The notes: generated by a model from the sequence alone, not told the origin. DNA of 64,000 nucleotides from Pseudonocardia sp. 73-21 (GCF_001899645.1 NZ_MKVV01000028.1:143039-207038); one strand, 5' to 3'. Counted from the stretch's first letter, positions 27,158-36,614 are shown. Program-made: numbers and translations.

Positions 27158-28012
27158 GTGCAGGTGGTCGCCACGTTGAGCCTCAAGGGCGGAGTGGGCA
27201 AGACGACGGTCGCGCTCGGCCTGGCCGGCGCCGCCCAGCAGCACGGTGTGCGCACCCTGGTGGTGGATCTCGACCCCCAGGCCAACGCCACCATCGCCCT
27301 CGACGTGGGGGCCACCGCCGCCACCGTGGCCGAGGTGCTCGACAACCCCGCCCGCTCGGTGATCCGGCGGGCCATCGCCCCAAGCGGCTGGGGCGAGGGC
27401 CTCGACGTGCTCGTGGGCGCCGAGCAGACCGAACGGCACAACCATCCCGATCCCAGTGGCAAGCAGCTCAACAAGCTGGTCCGGGCCCTGGAACGGCTGG
27501 ACCCGGCCGACGCCGACGATCCCGACGACGGCTACGAGACCGACGAGCCCTACCGGCTGGTGATCGTCGACTGCCCGCCGTCGCTGGGCCAGCTCACCCG
27601 CAGCGCGCTGGCCGCCGCCCACCGGGCGGTGCTGGTGACGGACCCGACGATGTTCGCGGTGTCGGGCGTGCAGCGCGCGTTCGACGCCGTGCAGGCCGAG
27701 CGCCAGCGCGCCAACCCGGACCTGCAGCCGCTCGGCGTGCTGATCAACCGGGTGCGTCCGCGCAACACCGAGCACGAGTTCCGGATCGCCGAGCTGCGCG
27801 AGCTGTTCGGCCCGCTGGTGCTCTCCGGCGTGATCCCCGACCGTTCCGCCATCCAGCAGGCCCAGGGCGCCTGCCTGCCGATCCAGCGCTGGGACACCCC
27901 CGGCGCCCGCGAGGTGTCGGCCGTGTTCACCACCCTGCTGGGCCGCGTCCTGCGCAGCGACCGCCCGCGCCGCGTGCGCGTGGAGCCGAGCGCCCCGCCC
28001 GCGACGCGCTGA
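27158..28012 (+). CDS. ParA/Soj-family ATPase
   Basis: The 284-aa product is a deviant Walker-A ATPase of the ParA/MinD group: VATLSLKGGVGKTTVALGLAG at the N terminus with the signature lysine, DLDPQANATIALD near 40, a Walker-B-like VIVDCPPSLGQLTRSALAAA near 135 and a C-terminal VSAVFTTLLGRV. No parB gene or parS-like site is adjacent, so it is probably a positioning ATPase rather than the chromosome-partition ParA. GTG 27158 is favoured over TTG 27149 because of the leaderless promoter layout. Confidence 0.88.
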   Translation: MQVVATLSLKGGVGKTTVALGLAGAAQQHGVRTLVVDLDPQANATIALDVGATAATVAEVLDNPARSVIRRAIAPSGWGEGLDVLVGAEQTERHNHPDPSGKQLNKLVRALERLDPADADDPDDGYETDEPYRLVIVDCPPSLGQLTRSALAAAHRAVLVTDPTMFAVSGVQRAFDAVQAERQRANPDLQPLGVLINRVRPRNTEHEFRIAELRELFGPLVLSGVIPDRSAIQQAQGACLPIQRWDTPGAREVSAVFTTLLGRVLRSDRPRRVRVEPSAPPATR

Positions 28013-28022
28013 CGCCGGGAGA

Positions 28023-28439
28023 TCAGCGCAGCGGGATCGACTCCGACACGATCCCCACGAACTGCTCCGCCTGCCGCAGCAGGTCGTCGGCGTCGCGTTG
28101 ACCGACGAGCCGGGCGATGCCGGCCTCGGCCGCGGCCCGGGTGGCCGAGCACGCCGCGAAGAACGCCGCCCACTCCGCCAGCTCCGGCGCCACCTCGCCG
28201 AGCAGCTGCCAGGCGTTGCGGGTGGCGCCCCGGCGGGGCTGGGGCGTGGCCCGCACCGCGAGCACGGCCGCGGCGGCCCGCAGCGCCGCCAGATACGCGG
28301 CCGGGTAGCGCAGCAGAGGGTCGGTGTGGCGGTGGGCGTCGGCGAGCCCGTCGGTGGCCTGCCGGAGCAGCCCCAGAGCCGCACGGGACGTGGGCGCGGC
28401 TCGGGGGCTGGGCACCCGCGCGCTGGTGGTGACGGTCAT
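28023..28439 (-). CDS. SAV_6107-family HEPN domain protein
   Basis: The 138-aa product resembles the SAV_6107 HEPN family: an all-helical protein with LLRQATDGLADAHRHTDPLLRYPAAYLAALRAAAAVL near 25-60, where the H-x-D and R residues resemble a HEPN core, and a C-terminal DADDLLRQAEQFVGIV helix. HEPN proteins often bind nucleotides or cut RNA; no RxxxxH catalytic motif is certain here. The ATG has AAGGAG 6 nt upstream. It follows the DUF6504 gene on the same strand, 62 bp away, so both may answer to the SOS box. Confidence 0.75.
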   Translation of the reverse strand: MTVTTSARVPSPRAAPTSRAALGLLRQATDGLADAHRHTDPLLRYPAAYLAALRAAAAVLAVRATPQPRRGATRNAWQLLGEVAPELAEWAAFFAACSATRAAAEAGIARLVGQRDADDLLRQAEQFVGIVSESIPLR

Positions 28440-28500
28440 CGAAGGCTCCTTCCGCTCTTCACCGCGATCATGCACGGGACCACCGACAGTCTCGGGCCCA

Positions 28501-28815
28501 CTACTCCGCCACCCGGACGAGATCCCACACCCCGGGCCCCGCCCGCATCCGCAGGACGAACTCGCGTCCGGAGTCCTGCGGCTCGTCGGTGGACTGCGCG
28601 ACGACGCGCCAGCACCGCATCCGGTCGCCCCCGACCGGCATCGGCGACGGGAACGGCCACGGCGACTCCTCGATCCACCGCTCCCGCACGTCGGTGACCA
28701 GGAACCGCGGGCCGCGGCGGGCCGGCCTGCGCTGGAACTCGACGGGCTCCCCGTCCTGCCAGCGCACCTGGATCGGGGTCGGCTGACGTCCGAACACCCG
28801 GCTGAAGGCACTCAT
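28501..28815 (-). CDS. DUF6504 family protein under a LexA-type box
   Basis: The 104-aa product matches DUF6504: a small protein with VRWQDGEPVEFQRRPARRGPRFLVTDVRERW, PMPVGGDRMRCWRVVAQ and a C-terminal REFVLRMRAGPGVWDLVRVAE. In actinobacteria this family is often found with imuB/dnaE2 mutagenic repair genes (from memory); those are absent here. Start ATG 28815 has GGGAG. A TCGAAC-N4-GTTCGA operator lies 79-94 bp upstream, which supports DNA-damage induction. Confidence 0.75.
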   Translation of the reverse strand: MSAFSRVFGRQPTPIQVRWQDGEPVEFQRRPARRGPRFLVTDVRERWIEESPWPFPSPMPVGGDRMRCWRVVAQSTDEPQDSGREFVLRMRAGPGVWDLVRVAE

Positions 28816-28893
28816 CCCCGGCACTCCCTCCACGGCCGGCGCACCCGGTGGCGGGGCGCTTCCCCCGCCCCACCGACCGGGGCACCCTGATGA

Positions 28894-28909
28894 TCGAACA
28901 CATGTTCGA
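28894..28909. promoter_or_regulatory. SOS (LexA) box
   Basis: TCGAACACATGTTCGA matches the actinobacterial LexA consensus TCGAAC-N4-GTTCGA exactly, and the arms extend to GATCGAAC/GTTCGATC (28892-28911). It lies between the divergent DUF6504 and GNAT genes. Confidence 0.85.
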
Positions 28910-28910
28910 T

Positions 28911-28929
28911 CGGGTTCCAGTAGAACCCG
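28911..28929. repeat. Inverted repeat beside the SOS box
   Basis: CGGGTTC, CAGTA, GAACCCG: 7-bp perfect arms directly next to the LexA box, 63 bp before the GNAT start. It may be a second operator or an RNA hairpin. Confidence 0.55.
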
Positions 28930-28991
28930 GAGCGGCGCCGACGTCAAGTCGTGTTCCGCACCGGAGGGCTCCTCGTGGTGTGATGGACGAC

Positions 28992-29564
28992 GTGACCACG
29001 GCCCCCGCTCGCCACCTCGTCCAGCTCGGACCGGGCGAGATCACCGAACGGCTGAGCGAGGCGCTCGACGTCTACGTCACCGCGATGGGCTACCCGCCGA
29101 GCACCGCCCGCCAGCGGCGCGCGCTCTGGCTCGACCACGTGCGCAGGCCGGGCTGGCGCGCCGTCGGCTGGGTGGACGCGGCCGACCGGCTGCTCGGCGT
29201 CGCCTACGGCTACACCGGCGGCCCCGGCCAGTGGTGGTTCGAGGAGGTCCGGCGCGGTCTGCGCGCCCGCGGCGGCGAGACCGAGAGCTGGCTCGGCGAC
29301 TACTTCGAGCTCACGGAGCTCCACGTGCGGCCCGACGCGCAGGGCGGCGGGCTCGGCGAGGGCCTGCTGCGCGCCCTGCTGGCCGGCACCGACCGCTCGC
29401 ACGTGCTGCTCTCCACCCCGGAGTACGGTACCCAGCCCCCAGGCCGCGCGTGGCAGCTCTACCGGCGCACCGGCTTCCGCGACGTGCTGCGCGAGCACCG
29501 GTTCACCGGCGACTCCCGTCCCTTCGCCGTGCTCGGCCGGGAACTGCCCGTCCCACCCCGGTGA
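28992..29564 (+). CDS. GNAT-family N-acetyltransferase
   Basis: The 190-aa protein has GNAT features: a beta-strand with LLGVAYGYTGGPGQWWFEEV, the acetyl-CoA pyrophosphate loop LHVRPDAQGGGLGEGLLRALL near 117-138, and the C-terminal RAWQLYRRTGFRDVLREHRF. It corresponds in position to the mycobacterial GNAT gene before lppM (Rv2170). The substrate is unknown. GTG 28992 is preferred: TGTGAT with a 7-nt spacer suggests a leaderless start. ATG 28983 is the alternative. Confidence 0.85.
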   Translation: MTTAPARHLVQLGPGEITERLSEALDVYVTAMGYPPSTARQRRALWLDHVRRPGWRAVGWVDAADRLLGVAYGYTGGPGQWWFEEVRRGLRARGGETESWLGDYFELTELHVRPDAQGGGLGEGLLRALLAGTDRSHVLLSTPEYGTQPPGRAWQLYRRTGFRDVLREHRFTGDSRPFAVLGRELPVPPR

Positions 29565-29624
29565 GCCGGGCGCGCCAGCCGCGCTTGTCGGGCACAACGG
29601 GCATCGGATGGCACGATGACCGAC

Positions 29625-30302
29625 GTGCCACCGACGCGCCGGAGCCCCCGACGACCTCTGCCGTTCCTGCTGATCCTGGTGCTGCTGGTGGGCGGCCTGC
29701 TCGGGGGCTGTGCACGCGTCCGCACCGCGCTGGCCGTGCAGCCCGACGACACCGTCACCGGCGAGATCGTGCTGGCCACCCCGGAGAAGTCGCCCGACGA
29801 CAAGGGTCCGACGGTCACCCTGCCGCCCGACCTCGCATCGGACCTCGACGTCGCCCCCTACCGTCAGGAGGGCTACACCGGCTCCGTGCTCACGTTCTCG
29901 GGGCTGAGCTTCGACCAGGTCGGCCGCCTGAGCTCGGCGATGGGCCCGGCCGGCAGCACGGTGCAGTTCAGCCTGCGCCGCGCGGGCGGGCGGGTGCTGG
30001 TCACGGGATCGGTGGACCTCACCTCGGTCTCGGTGGACAAGGCCGACTTCCAGCTCAAGATGAGCTTCCCGGGCCAGGTCGTGGAGTCCAACGGCGAGAT
30101 CGACGGCAGCACCGTCAGCTGGACGTTCGACGCGGGCAAGGCCGCCGACGTCACCGCCGTGGTGGCCTACGCCGACCCCGGGGCCCCCTCCGTCCTCAAC
30201 TGGACGCTCGGGCTCGCCGCGGTCGTCGCGCTGGTGGCCCTCACCGTGGTGCTGCTGGCCCGCCGGGTGCGCAACCCGCCGATCGGTCCCCCTATCCGCT
30301 GA
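29625..30302 (+). CDS. lppM: LppM-family lipoprotein
   Basis: The 225-aa product has a basic N terminus, a signal helix ([16 protein letters not shown]) ending in the lipobox LLGGC with the lipidated Cys near residue 29, a beta-rich extracytoplasmic LppM domain (about 35-185; [31 protein letters not shown]) and a C-terminal transmembrane helix (about 190-213) with a basic tail. In M. tuberculosis LppM affects phagosome maturation; here a general envelope role is likely. Start GTG 29625 or ATG 29616. It converges with metF, overlapping by 11 nt. Confidence 0.88.
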   Translation: MPPTRRSPRRPLPFLLILVLLVGGLLGGCARVRTALAVQPDDTVTGEIVLATPEKSPDDKGPTVTLPPDLASDLDVAPYRQEGYTGSVLTFSGLSFDQVGRLSSAMGPAGSTVQFSLRRAGGRVLVTGSVDLTSVSVDKADFQLKMSFPGQVVESNGEIDGSTVSWTFDAGKAADVTAVVAYADPGAPSVLNWTLGLAAVVALVALTVVLLARRVRNPPIGPPIR

Positions 30303-31185
30303 CCACGGCCCGTCGCGTCCCCAGCCCGAGCCGCTCCACGAGCTCGATCGTGGCCAGGGACCGGTTCAGCGTGTAGAAGTGCAGGTTCCGCACGCCCTCG
30401 GCGAGCAGCCGGGTGCACAGCTCGGCCGTGACGTCCATCCCCGCGGCCCGGAACGACGCGGGGTCGTCGGCGTAGGGCTCCAGGCGCTCCAGCAGGGCCG
30501 GGGGCACCGGCGCGCCCGACAGCTCCGGCCCGCGGTGCAGCGTGCGCACCGTGGTGAGCGGCATGATCCCCGGCAGCACCGGCACGTCGCAGCCCACGGC
30601 GGCGAGGCGGTCGCGCAACCGCAGGTAGCCGTCGGGCTCCAGGAACAGCTGGGTGATCGCGAAATCGGCCCCGGCACGGATCTTGGCGACGAGCCGCCGC
30701 AGGTCCTCGTCGGGGTCGCCGGAGCGCGGGTGGCCGTACGGGAACGCCGCGACGCCCACCGAGAAGTCCCCCAGCCTGCGCACGAGCGACACCAGCTCGT
30801 CGGCGTAGGTGAGGCCCTCGGGGTGGGCGACCCACTCGCCCAGCGGGTCGCCGGGAGGGTCGCCCCGGATCGCGAGCACGTTGCTGATGCCCGCCGCGGC
30901 GTACGCGCCGATCACGTGGCGCAGCTCCGCGACGGTGTGCGAGACGGCCGTGAGGTGCGCCATCGGCACCAGCGTCGTGTCGGTGGCGATCCGCGCCGTG
31001 GTGCGGATGGTGCGGTCGCGGTTGGACCCGCCCGCGCCGTACGTCACCGAGACGAACGCGGGGTCCAGCGGCTCGAGCCGTCGGATCGCCCGCCACAGCT
31101 CGGCCTCGCCCTTCTCGTCGTTCGGCGGGAAGAACTCGACCGAGAAGACGGGCCGGTCCTGGTCGATCCGCTGGGTGACCTTCAC
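30292..31185 (-). CDS. Methylenetetrahydrofolate reductase
   Basis: This flavoenzyme-type TIM barrel reduces 5,10-methylene-THF to 5-methyl-THF for methionine synthesis. The 297-aa product shows [19 protein letters not shown] with the conserved catalytic Glu, [29 protein letters not shown] and [18 protein letters not shown]. The position matches the mycobacterial homologue between lppM and idsA2. GTG 31185 follows TACCCT plus 6 nt with no ribosome site; GTG 31191 is an alternative. It is divergent from idsA. Confidence 0.92.
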   Translation of the reverse strand: MKVTQRIDQDRPVFSVEFFPPNDEKGEAELWRAIRRLEPLDPAFVSVTYGAGGSNRDRTIRTTARIATDTTLVPMAHLTAVSHTVAELRHVIGAYAAAGISNVLAIRGDPPGDPLGEWVAHPEGLTYADELVSLVRRLGDFSVGVAAFPYGHPRSGDPDEDLRRLVAKIRAGADFAITQLFLEPDGYLRLRDRLAAVGCDVPVLPGIMPLTTVRTLHRGPELSGAPVPPALLERLEPYADDPASFRAAGMDVTAELCTRLLAEGVRNLHFYTLNRSLATIELVERLGLGTRRAVVSG

Positions 31186-31191
31186 GATCAC

Positions 31192-31197
31192 AGGGTA
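31192..31197 (-). promoter_or_regulatory. Putative -10 element for leaderless metF
   Basis: TACCCT on the minus strand is followed by GTGATC and GTG 31185. The identical hexamer and 6-nt spacing occur in the divergent idsA promoter 41 bp away. Confidence 0.5.
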
Positions 31198-31238
31198 ACG
31201 GGGGCCCCGGTCAGCGCGCCGACCTCGGCCGCCGCCGA

Positions 31239-31244
31239 TACCCT
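31239..31244 (+). promoter_or_regulatory. Putative -10 element for leaderless idsA
   Basis: TACCCT is followed by CGGGGC and GTG 31251. The spacer and start (CGGGGCGTG) are identical to those of the pknL promoter. Confidence 0.5.
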
Positions 31245-31250
31245 CGGGGC

Positions 31251-32369
31251 GTGACCCGCACCGTAGGCACCGACGGACCACCCGCCAGCGCCACCGACGG
31301 GGGCCTGACGACCGGCATCGAGGCAGCCCTGTCGGTCTACCTGGAGGGCCGCCTCGCCGACACGTCCGCGATCGATCCCGCGTTCGGCCGGGCCACCGAG
31401 TCGCTGGCCGACTTCGTGCTCAGCGGGGGCAAGCGGCTGCGCCCCACGTTCGCCTGGTGGGGGTGGCGGGGTGCGGGCGGCGCCACGGACGCGCCGGAGG
31501 CGGTGGCCGTGCTGCGCGCCGTCAGCGCGCTGGAGCTGCTGCAGGGCGCGGCCCTGATCCACGACGACCTGATGGACGCCTCGGCCACCCGGCGCGGGCG
31601 TCCCACCGTGCACGTCGCGTTCGCGCGTCGGCACGCCGACGCCGGCTGGCAGGGCAGGCCCGCGCGCTTCGGCGCGGCGGCGGCGATCCTGCTCGGCGAC
31701 CTCGCGCTGGTGTGGGCCGACGACATGTTCCGCGGTTCCGGGCTGCCGCACACGGCGCTGGACCGCACCGCCGAGCCGTGGCAGGCGATGCGCACCGAGC
31801 TGCTGGGCGGCCAGTTCCTCGACGTGCTCAACCAGTCCACCGGCGACACCTCCACCCGCGCCGCCCTGCAGGTGGACCGCTACAAGACCGCCGCCTACAC
31901 CGTCGAGCGCCCGCTGCACCTGGGCGCGGCCATCGCCGGCGCCGGGCCCGACGTGATCGCGGCATACCGCCGGTTCGGGGCCGACATCGGCGTGGCGTTC
32001 CAGCTGCGCGACGACCTGCTGGGTGTCTTCGGTGACCCCGAGGTCACCGGCAAGCCGGCGGGCGACGACCTGCGGGAGGGCAAGCGCACCGTGCTCATCG
32101 CCACGGCCGTCGAGCGCGCCGAGCAGCGCGGCGACACCGCCGCCCGCGACGCCGTGCTCGCCGCCGTCGGTGACCCCGATCTCGACGCCGACGGCCTCGA
32201 GGCCGTGCGCGGGTTGCTCACGGAGCTGGGTGCCGTGCAGGCCGTGGAGCAGCGGATCGCGTCGCTCACCGGGTCGGCGCTGGACGCGCTCGGCACGGCC
32301 GACATCGCCGAGCCCGCCGCCGCCCGGCTCGCCGACCTGGCCGTCACGGCCACCCGCCGGCACCGATGA
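31251..32369 (+). CDS. idsA: Polyprenyl (geranylgeranyl) diphosphate synthase
   Basis: This all-helical trans-prenyltransferase makes GGPP from IPP and allylic diphosphates. The 372-aa product has [12 protein letters not shown] near 62, the first Asp-rich motif [19 protein letters not shown] near 103 and the second [31 protein letters not shown] near 250. It opens the carotenoid operon and its stop overlaps crtI (ATGA), so its GGPP probably feeds phytoene synthesis. It corresponds to idsA2 in mycobacteria. Confidence 0.93.
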   Translation: MTRTVGTDGPPASATDGGLTTGIEAALSVYLEGRLADTSAIDPAFGRATESLADFVLSGGKRLRPTFAWWGWRGAGGATDAPEAVAVLRAVSALELLQGAALIHDDLMDASATRRGRPTVHVAFARRHADAGWQGRPARFGAAAAILLGDLALVWADDMFRGSGLPHTALDRTAEPWQAMRTELLGGQFLDVLNQSTGDTSTRAALQVDRYKTAAYTVERPLHLGAAIAGAGPDVIAAYRRFGADIGVAFQLRDDLLGVFGDPEVTGKPAGDDLREGKRTVLIATAVERAEQRGDTAARDAVLAAVGDPDLDADGLEAVRGLLTELGAVQAVEQRIASLTGSALDALGTADIAEPAAARLADLAVTATRRHR

Positions 32370-33907
32370 CGCTCCGCACCGTCAAGGGCCCGACCGACCA
32401 CGTCGTGGTCGTCGGAGCCGGGTTCGCGGGACTGACGGCCGCGCTGCACCTGCTGGGCGCCGGCCGTCGCGTCACGGTCGTCGAGCGGGGCGGGCACCCG
32501 GGCGGCCGGGCCGGACGCCTGGACCTGCAGACCGAGCGGGGCACGTTCCACGTCGACACCGGGCCCACCGTCCTGACCATGCCGAGCCTGTTCGACGAGG
32601 CGTTCGCGGCCGTCGGGGAGAAGCTGGTGGACCGGCTCGACCTCGTCGAGCTCGACCCGGGCTACCGCACCCACTTCGCCGACGGCTCCACCATCGACGT
32701 CCACACCGACGGTGCGGCCATGGAGCAGGAGGTCCGCGCGGTGTGCGGGCCCGAGGCCGCCGCGGGTTACGTCCGGATGCGCGCGTGGCTCACCGAGCTC
32801 TACAAGGCCGAGATCGACACGTTCATCGGCTCCAACTTCGACTCCCCGCTCGACCTGCTGGGCCGCGACCTCGTCAAGCTCGCGACGCTCGGCGGGTTCG
32901 GCCGGCTGGGGCCGAAGGTGGCCTCGTTCCTGCCCGACGAGCGGCTGCGGCGGATCTTCTCCTTCCAGGCCCTCTATGCGGGCGTGCCGCCGCAGACCGC
33001 GCTCGGCGCGTACGGCGTCATCGCCTACATGGACACCGTCGCGGGCGTGTTCTTCCCCAGGGGCGGGATGCGCTCGATCGGCCAGGCGCTGGCCGACGCG
33101 GCCGTCGCCGCGGGCGCCACCATCCACTACGGACGCACGGTCACCGGGTTGGAACGCGGAGCGGGCCGGATCACGGCACTGCGCCACCGGGCCACCGCCG
33201 AGCCCGACGGCGCCACCGAGCGGCTGGCCTGCGACGTCGCGGTGCTCACCCCCGACCTCCCGATCGTCCACGAGCTGGTGGGCCGGGCACCGCGGCGGGC
33301 CGTCCCGCTGCGCTACTCCCCCAGCGCGGTCGTCCTGCACGCCGGGCTGCGCCACGCGCATCCCGAGGTCGCGCACCACACCATCTCGTTCGGTGCGGCG
33401 TGGGAGAGCACGTTCCGCGAGATCATCAGCGACGGCCGGCTCATGAGCGATCCGTCACTGCTGATCACCCGGCCCACAGCGTCGGACCCCGGGCTCGCGC
33501 CGGAGGGCTCCGACCTGCTGTTCGTCCTCGCGCCGTGCCCCAACCTCGACTCCGGGCCGCTGGACTGGGCCCGGGTCGGCCCCGCCTACCGCGACGAGCT
33601 GCTGGGCGTCCTCGAGGCGCGCGGGCACCCCGGCCTCGGCGACGTGGCCGGCGACATCGAGGTGTCGCGCCTGGTCACACCGGCCGACTGGGCCGCGGAG
33701 GGCATGGCGGCGGGCACCCCGTTCTCCGTGTCGCACACCTTCGCCCAGACCGGCCCGTTCCGGCCCCGCAACCTGGTGCGCGGCCTGGACAACGCGGTGC
33801 TGGCCGGATGCGGCACCACGCCCGGCGTCGGGATCCCGCCGGTGGTGCTGTCGGGGAGGCTCGCAGCCCAGAGAATAACGGGGCTGCGGATCACGGGAGC
33901 GGTGTGA
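32366..33907 (+). CDS. crtI: Phytoene desaturase CrtI
   Basis: CrtI is an FAD-dependent desaturase that converts phytoene towards lycopene at the membrane. The 513-aa product has the dinucleotide fold VVVVGAGFAGLTAALHLLGAG near 12, VVERGGHPGGRAGRLD, DTGPTVLTMPSLFDE near 60, FQALYAGVPPQTALGAYGVIAYMDTVAGVFFPRGGM near 200-235, and the C-terminal carotenoid-desaturase signature NAVLAGCGTTPGVGIPPVVLSGRLAAQ. It is translationally coupled to idsA by a 4-nt overlap. Confidence 0.94.
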   Translation: MTLRTVKGPTDHVVVVGAGFAGLTAALHLLGAGRRVTVVERGGHPGGRAGRLDLQTERGTFHVDTGPTVLTMPSLFDEAFAAVGEKLVDRLDLVELDPGYRTHFADGSTIDVHTDGAAMEQEVRAVCGPEAAAGYVRMRAWLTELYKAEIDTFIGSNFDSPLDLLGRDLVKLATLGGFGRLGPKVASFLPDERLRRIFSFQALYAGVPPQTALGAYGVIAYMDTVAGVFFPRGGMRSIGQALADAAVAAGATIHYGRTVTGLERGAGRITALRHRATAEPDGATERLACDVAVLTPDLPIVHELVGRAPRRAVPLRYSPSAVVLHAGLRHAHPEVAHHTISFGAAWESTFREIISDGRLMSDPSLLITRPTASDPGLAPEGSDLLFVLAPCPNLDSGPLDWARVGPAYRDELLGVLEARGHPGLGDVAGDIEVSRLVTPADWAAEGMAAGTPFSVSHTFAQTGPFRPRNLVRGLDNAVLAGCGTTPGVGIPPVVLSGRLAAQRITGLRITGAV

Positions 33908-33959
33908 AGCAGGGGCCCCAGATCTCCCCCACACCGGCCGTGGCAGCATGGATCGCGTC

Positions 33960-35540
33960 ATGAGCACCACTGCACCCGTCGAAGAACCGACGCTGCCCGA
34001 CCCCCCACCCGCCCCGCGCCCGGTGCCGGCGGGACCTTTCGGTGCCCGCTTCGGCAACCCGCCCCGGGGCCCGCTGCTGATGGGTCTCGCGGCCGCCGTC
34101 ATGCTGGTCGTCGGCGGTTTCGGCGCCGGCGGCGTGCTCATCCGTGACCCCCTGATGACGAACTCCGCGGTCGGCTTCTGGCGCTACGGCCACGGCCACG
34201 ACCTGGCCGCGTTCCTCATGTACGCGGGCGTGGCCCTCATGGCGTGGGCCTGGATCCGGCTCGGCCGCGAGGTGCTCGCGCAGCGGATCGGCGGCCGCGC
34301 GGTGCTCACCACCGCACTGGTGTGGATCGTGCCGATGCTGTTCGCACCGCCGCTGTTCACCCGCGACATCTTCAGCTACCTCGCCCAGGGCGCCCTGCCC
34401 CTCAACGGTTTCGACCCGTACGCGGTCGGCCCCGAGGCGATGCCCGGCATCCTGTCGGACAACGTCCACTACTTCTGGCAGGACACCCCCGCGCCGTACG
34501 GGCCGCTGTTCATCCTGATCGCCAAGGGCATCGCCTGGCTGATCGGCAACAACATCATCCTCGGCGTCATCCTCATGCGGCTCGCGCTGCTGCCCGGCCT
34601 GCTGCTGCTGGTCTGGGCCCTGCCCGAGCTCACCCGCCGCCTCGGCGGGCGTGTCCCGCTGGCGATGTGGATCGCCGTCGCCAACCCCATGATGGTCATC
34701 ACGATGATCGGCGGCGGGCACAACGACCTGCTGGTGGTGGGGCTGCTGGCCGTCGGGTTCCTGGCGGCCCTGCGGGCGGGCGACGGGCTGCGGGGCGGCC
34801 ACGCGCTGGGCATCGCGCTGATCACCCTGGCGATGGCGGTCAAGGCCAGCGCCGGCGTCGCACTGCCGTTCGCCGTGCTGATCTGGGCCGCGCACATGAC
34901 CGGCTCGCGCCTCGTGCGCATCGTGAAGGCCACGGCCGCCGGTGTCGCCGTGTTCGCCGTCGTGTTCGCGGTGTGCACCCTGGTGGCCGGGGTCGACCTG
35001 GGCTGGCTGCCCGCGCTCAGCGCCCCGTCGATGATCGTCAACTGGATGTCGATCCCCACCGCGGCCGGGCAGATCGTCGGCGGCATCCTGAGCCTGTTCG
35101 GGGCCGACTACCAGCTGTTCATCAACATCTTCCGCGGCATCGGCATCGCGGTGCTGCTCGCGCTGGCGGGCCGCCAGTGGTGGGCCGCCCGCGACGGCGG
35201 ACCTGACGCCGTGCGCCGCGCCGGCATCGTGCTGTTCGCCGTCTCGGTGCTCTCCCCCGCCACGCTGCCCTGGTACGTCAGCTGGGGCATGGCGCTGCTG
35301 GCCATGACCCCGTGGACCGCCCGCGGGCTGCAGTACATGGTGTTCGCCTCGGTCATGCTGATCGTCGTCTACTACCCCAACGGCGAGGACGGCCTCTACA
35401 ACTGGGGCTACCTCGCCGCCTGCGCGGCCGTGGCGGCGCTCGCCGCGGTGTCGCTGCTGCGCGAGGACCCCCTGCGGCTGCGCCCCGGCGCCCGCTCCAC
35501 CACCCGCGTCACAGCCCGTGTCGCCGCCCGGACAGGCTGA
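33960..35540 (+). CDS. mptA: Polyprenol-phosphomannose-dependent alpha-1,6-mannosyltransferase (MptA/MptB family)
   Basis: This GT-C/GT87 membrane enzyme extends the alpha-1,6-mannan core of lipomannan-type glycolipids using polyprenyl-phosphate mannose. The 526-aa product has about twelve hydrophobic spans and family segments such as [26 protein letters not shown] (with the catalytic Asp in the first loop), [35 protein letters not shown] and [12 protein letters not shown]. Synteny with Rv2174 favours MptA. It is embedded between crtI and crtB; crtB overlaps its end by 23 nt. Start ATG 33960 or 33948. Confidence 0.88.
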   Translation: MSTTAPVEEPTLPDPPPAPRPVPAGPFGARFGNPPRGPLLMGLAAAVMLVVGGFGAGGVLIRDPLMTNSAVGFWRYGHGHDLAAFLMYAGVALMAWAWIRLGREVLAQRIGGRAVLTTALVWIVPMLFAPPLFTRDIFSYLAQGALPLNGFDPYAVGPEAMPGILSDNVHYFWQDTPAPYGPLFILIAKGIAWLIGNNIILGVILMRLALLPGLLLLVWALPELTRRLGGRVPLAMWIAVANPMMVITMIGGGHNDLLVVGLLAVGFLAALRAGDGLRGGHALGIALITLAMAVKASAGVALPFAVLIWAAHMTGSRLVRIVKATAAGVAVFAVVFAVCTLVAGVDLGWLPALSAPSMIVNWMSIPTAAGQIVGGILSLFGADYQLFINIFRGIGIAVLLALAGRQWWAARDGGPDAVRRAGIVLFAVSVLSPATLPWYVSWGMALLAMTPWTARGLQYMVFASVMLIVVYYPNGEDGLYNWGYLAACAAVAALAAVSLLREDPLRLRPGARSTTRVTARVAARTG

Positions 35541-36459
35541 GCTCGACGCCGCCGGCATCACCGATCCGGTGCTGCGGGAGGCCTACCGGGGGTGCCGGGA
35601 GCTCAACGCCCGCTTCGGCCGCACCTACTTCCTGGCCACCCGGCTGCTCCCCCGGGGTCGCCGGCCCGCCGTGCACGCGCTCTACGGCTTCGCCCGCTAC
35701 GCCGACGAGATCGTCGACGACCTGGCCGACGGCGCGCCGGTCGCCGAGCGGGCGCTGCGCATCGACGCCCTGACCGCACAGATGGACGCGGCGCTGGCCG
35801 GCGGGCCCGCGGCCCACCCCGTGCTGGCCGCCCTGGCCGACACGGCCGACCGGTACGCCATCGACCACCGCCACTTCACCGACTTCATGACGTCGATGCG
35901 GATGGACATCGACGTCACCTCCTACGCCACGTTCGACGACCTCGGCGTCTACGTGCACGGGTCGGCCTCGGTGATCGGCCTGCAGATGCTCCCGGTGCTG
36001 GGCACCACCGTGCCGCGCGCGGAGGCCGAGGGGCCGGCGTCGGCGCTCGGGGTGGCGTTCCAGCTCACCAACTTCCTGCGCGATGTCGGGGAGGACCTCG
36101 ACCGCGGCCGCGTCTACCTGCCCTCCGACGAGCTGGCGGCGTTCGGGGTGGACCGCGACCTGCTGGCCTGGTGCCGCCGCACCCGGCGCCCCGACCCCCG
36201 CGTCCGCCGGGCCCTGTCCCATCTCGTGGCCCACACCCGCGCGGTCTACCGACGGGCCGAGCCGGGCATCGGGATGCTGGAGCCGGTCTCCCGCGCCTGC
36301 GTGTCCTGCGCGTTCACCCTCTACCGCGGCATCCTCGACGAGATCGAGGCGGCCGACTACCACGTGCTCCACAGGCGCGTGTCGGTCCCGTCCCGCCGTC
36401 GGGCGGCGGTGGCCCTCCCCGGCCTCGCGAAGGCCCTGGCGGCGAGAACCCGAACCTGA
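35518..36459 (+). CDS. crtB: Phytoene synthase CrtB
   Basis: CrtB condenses two GGPP molecules head-to-head to phytoene. The 313-aa squalene/phytoene synthase family protein carries [18 protein letters not shown] (first Asp-rich motif) near 55, TSMRMDID near 120, [18 protein letters not shown] and the second signature [26 protein letters not shown] near 175-205. GTG 35518 overlaps the mannosyltransferase end. No lycopene cyclase or glycosylase gene follows, so the pathway probably continues elsewhere. Confidence 0.94.
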   Translation: MSPPGQAELDAAGITDPVLREAYRGCRELNARFGRTYFLATRLLPRGRRPAVHALYGFARYADEIVDDLADGAPVAERALRIDALTAQMDAALAGGPAAHPVLAALADTADRYAIDHRHFTDFMTSMRMDIDVTSYATFDDLGVYVHGSASVIGLQMLPVLGTTVPRAEAEGPASALGVAFQLTNFLRDVGEDLDRGRVYLPSDELAAFGVDRDLLAWCRRTRRPDPRVRRALSHLVAHTRAVYRRAEPGIGMLEPVSRACVSCAFTLYRGILDEIEAADYHVLHRRVSVPSRRRAAVALPGLAKALAARTRT

Positions 36460-36462
36460 CCC

Positions 36463-36614
36463 CGCGAGTCGGCGGTTTCCCGCGCGCGAGTCGGCAGAAT
36501 CCCGCCCGCGAGTCGGCAGATTCCCGCTCTCGCCGGAGTGCCGACCCGCGCGCGAAAGTGCCGACTCGCGCCCGCGGAACTGCCGACTCGCGCGCGCGAA
36601 AGTGCCGACTCGCG
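36463..36614. repeat. Two-armed array of CGCGAGTCGGC, 22-bp period
   Basis: CGCGAGTCGGC occurs at 36463, 36485 and 36507 (exact 22-bp period). Its reverse complement occurs at 36560, 36582 and 36604 (22-bp period), with a one-mismatch copy at 36540. Spacers are related (AGAATCCCGCC, AGATTCCCGCT; CGCGAAAGT types). The arms can fold into one long hairpin just after crtB, so it may terminate the operon. It could instead be a protein-binding array or a mobile repeat. Confidence 0.85.

Noticed and set aside
36463..36614. Array considered as CRISPR or IS end
   Set aside because: The repeats are 11 bp with related spacers in mirror orientation. No cas or transposase gene is near.
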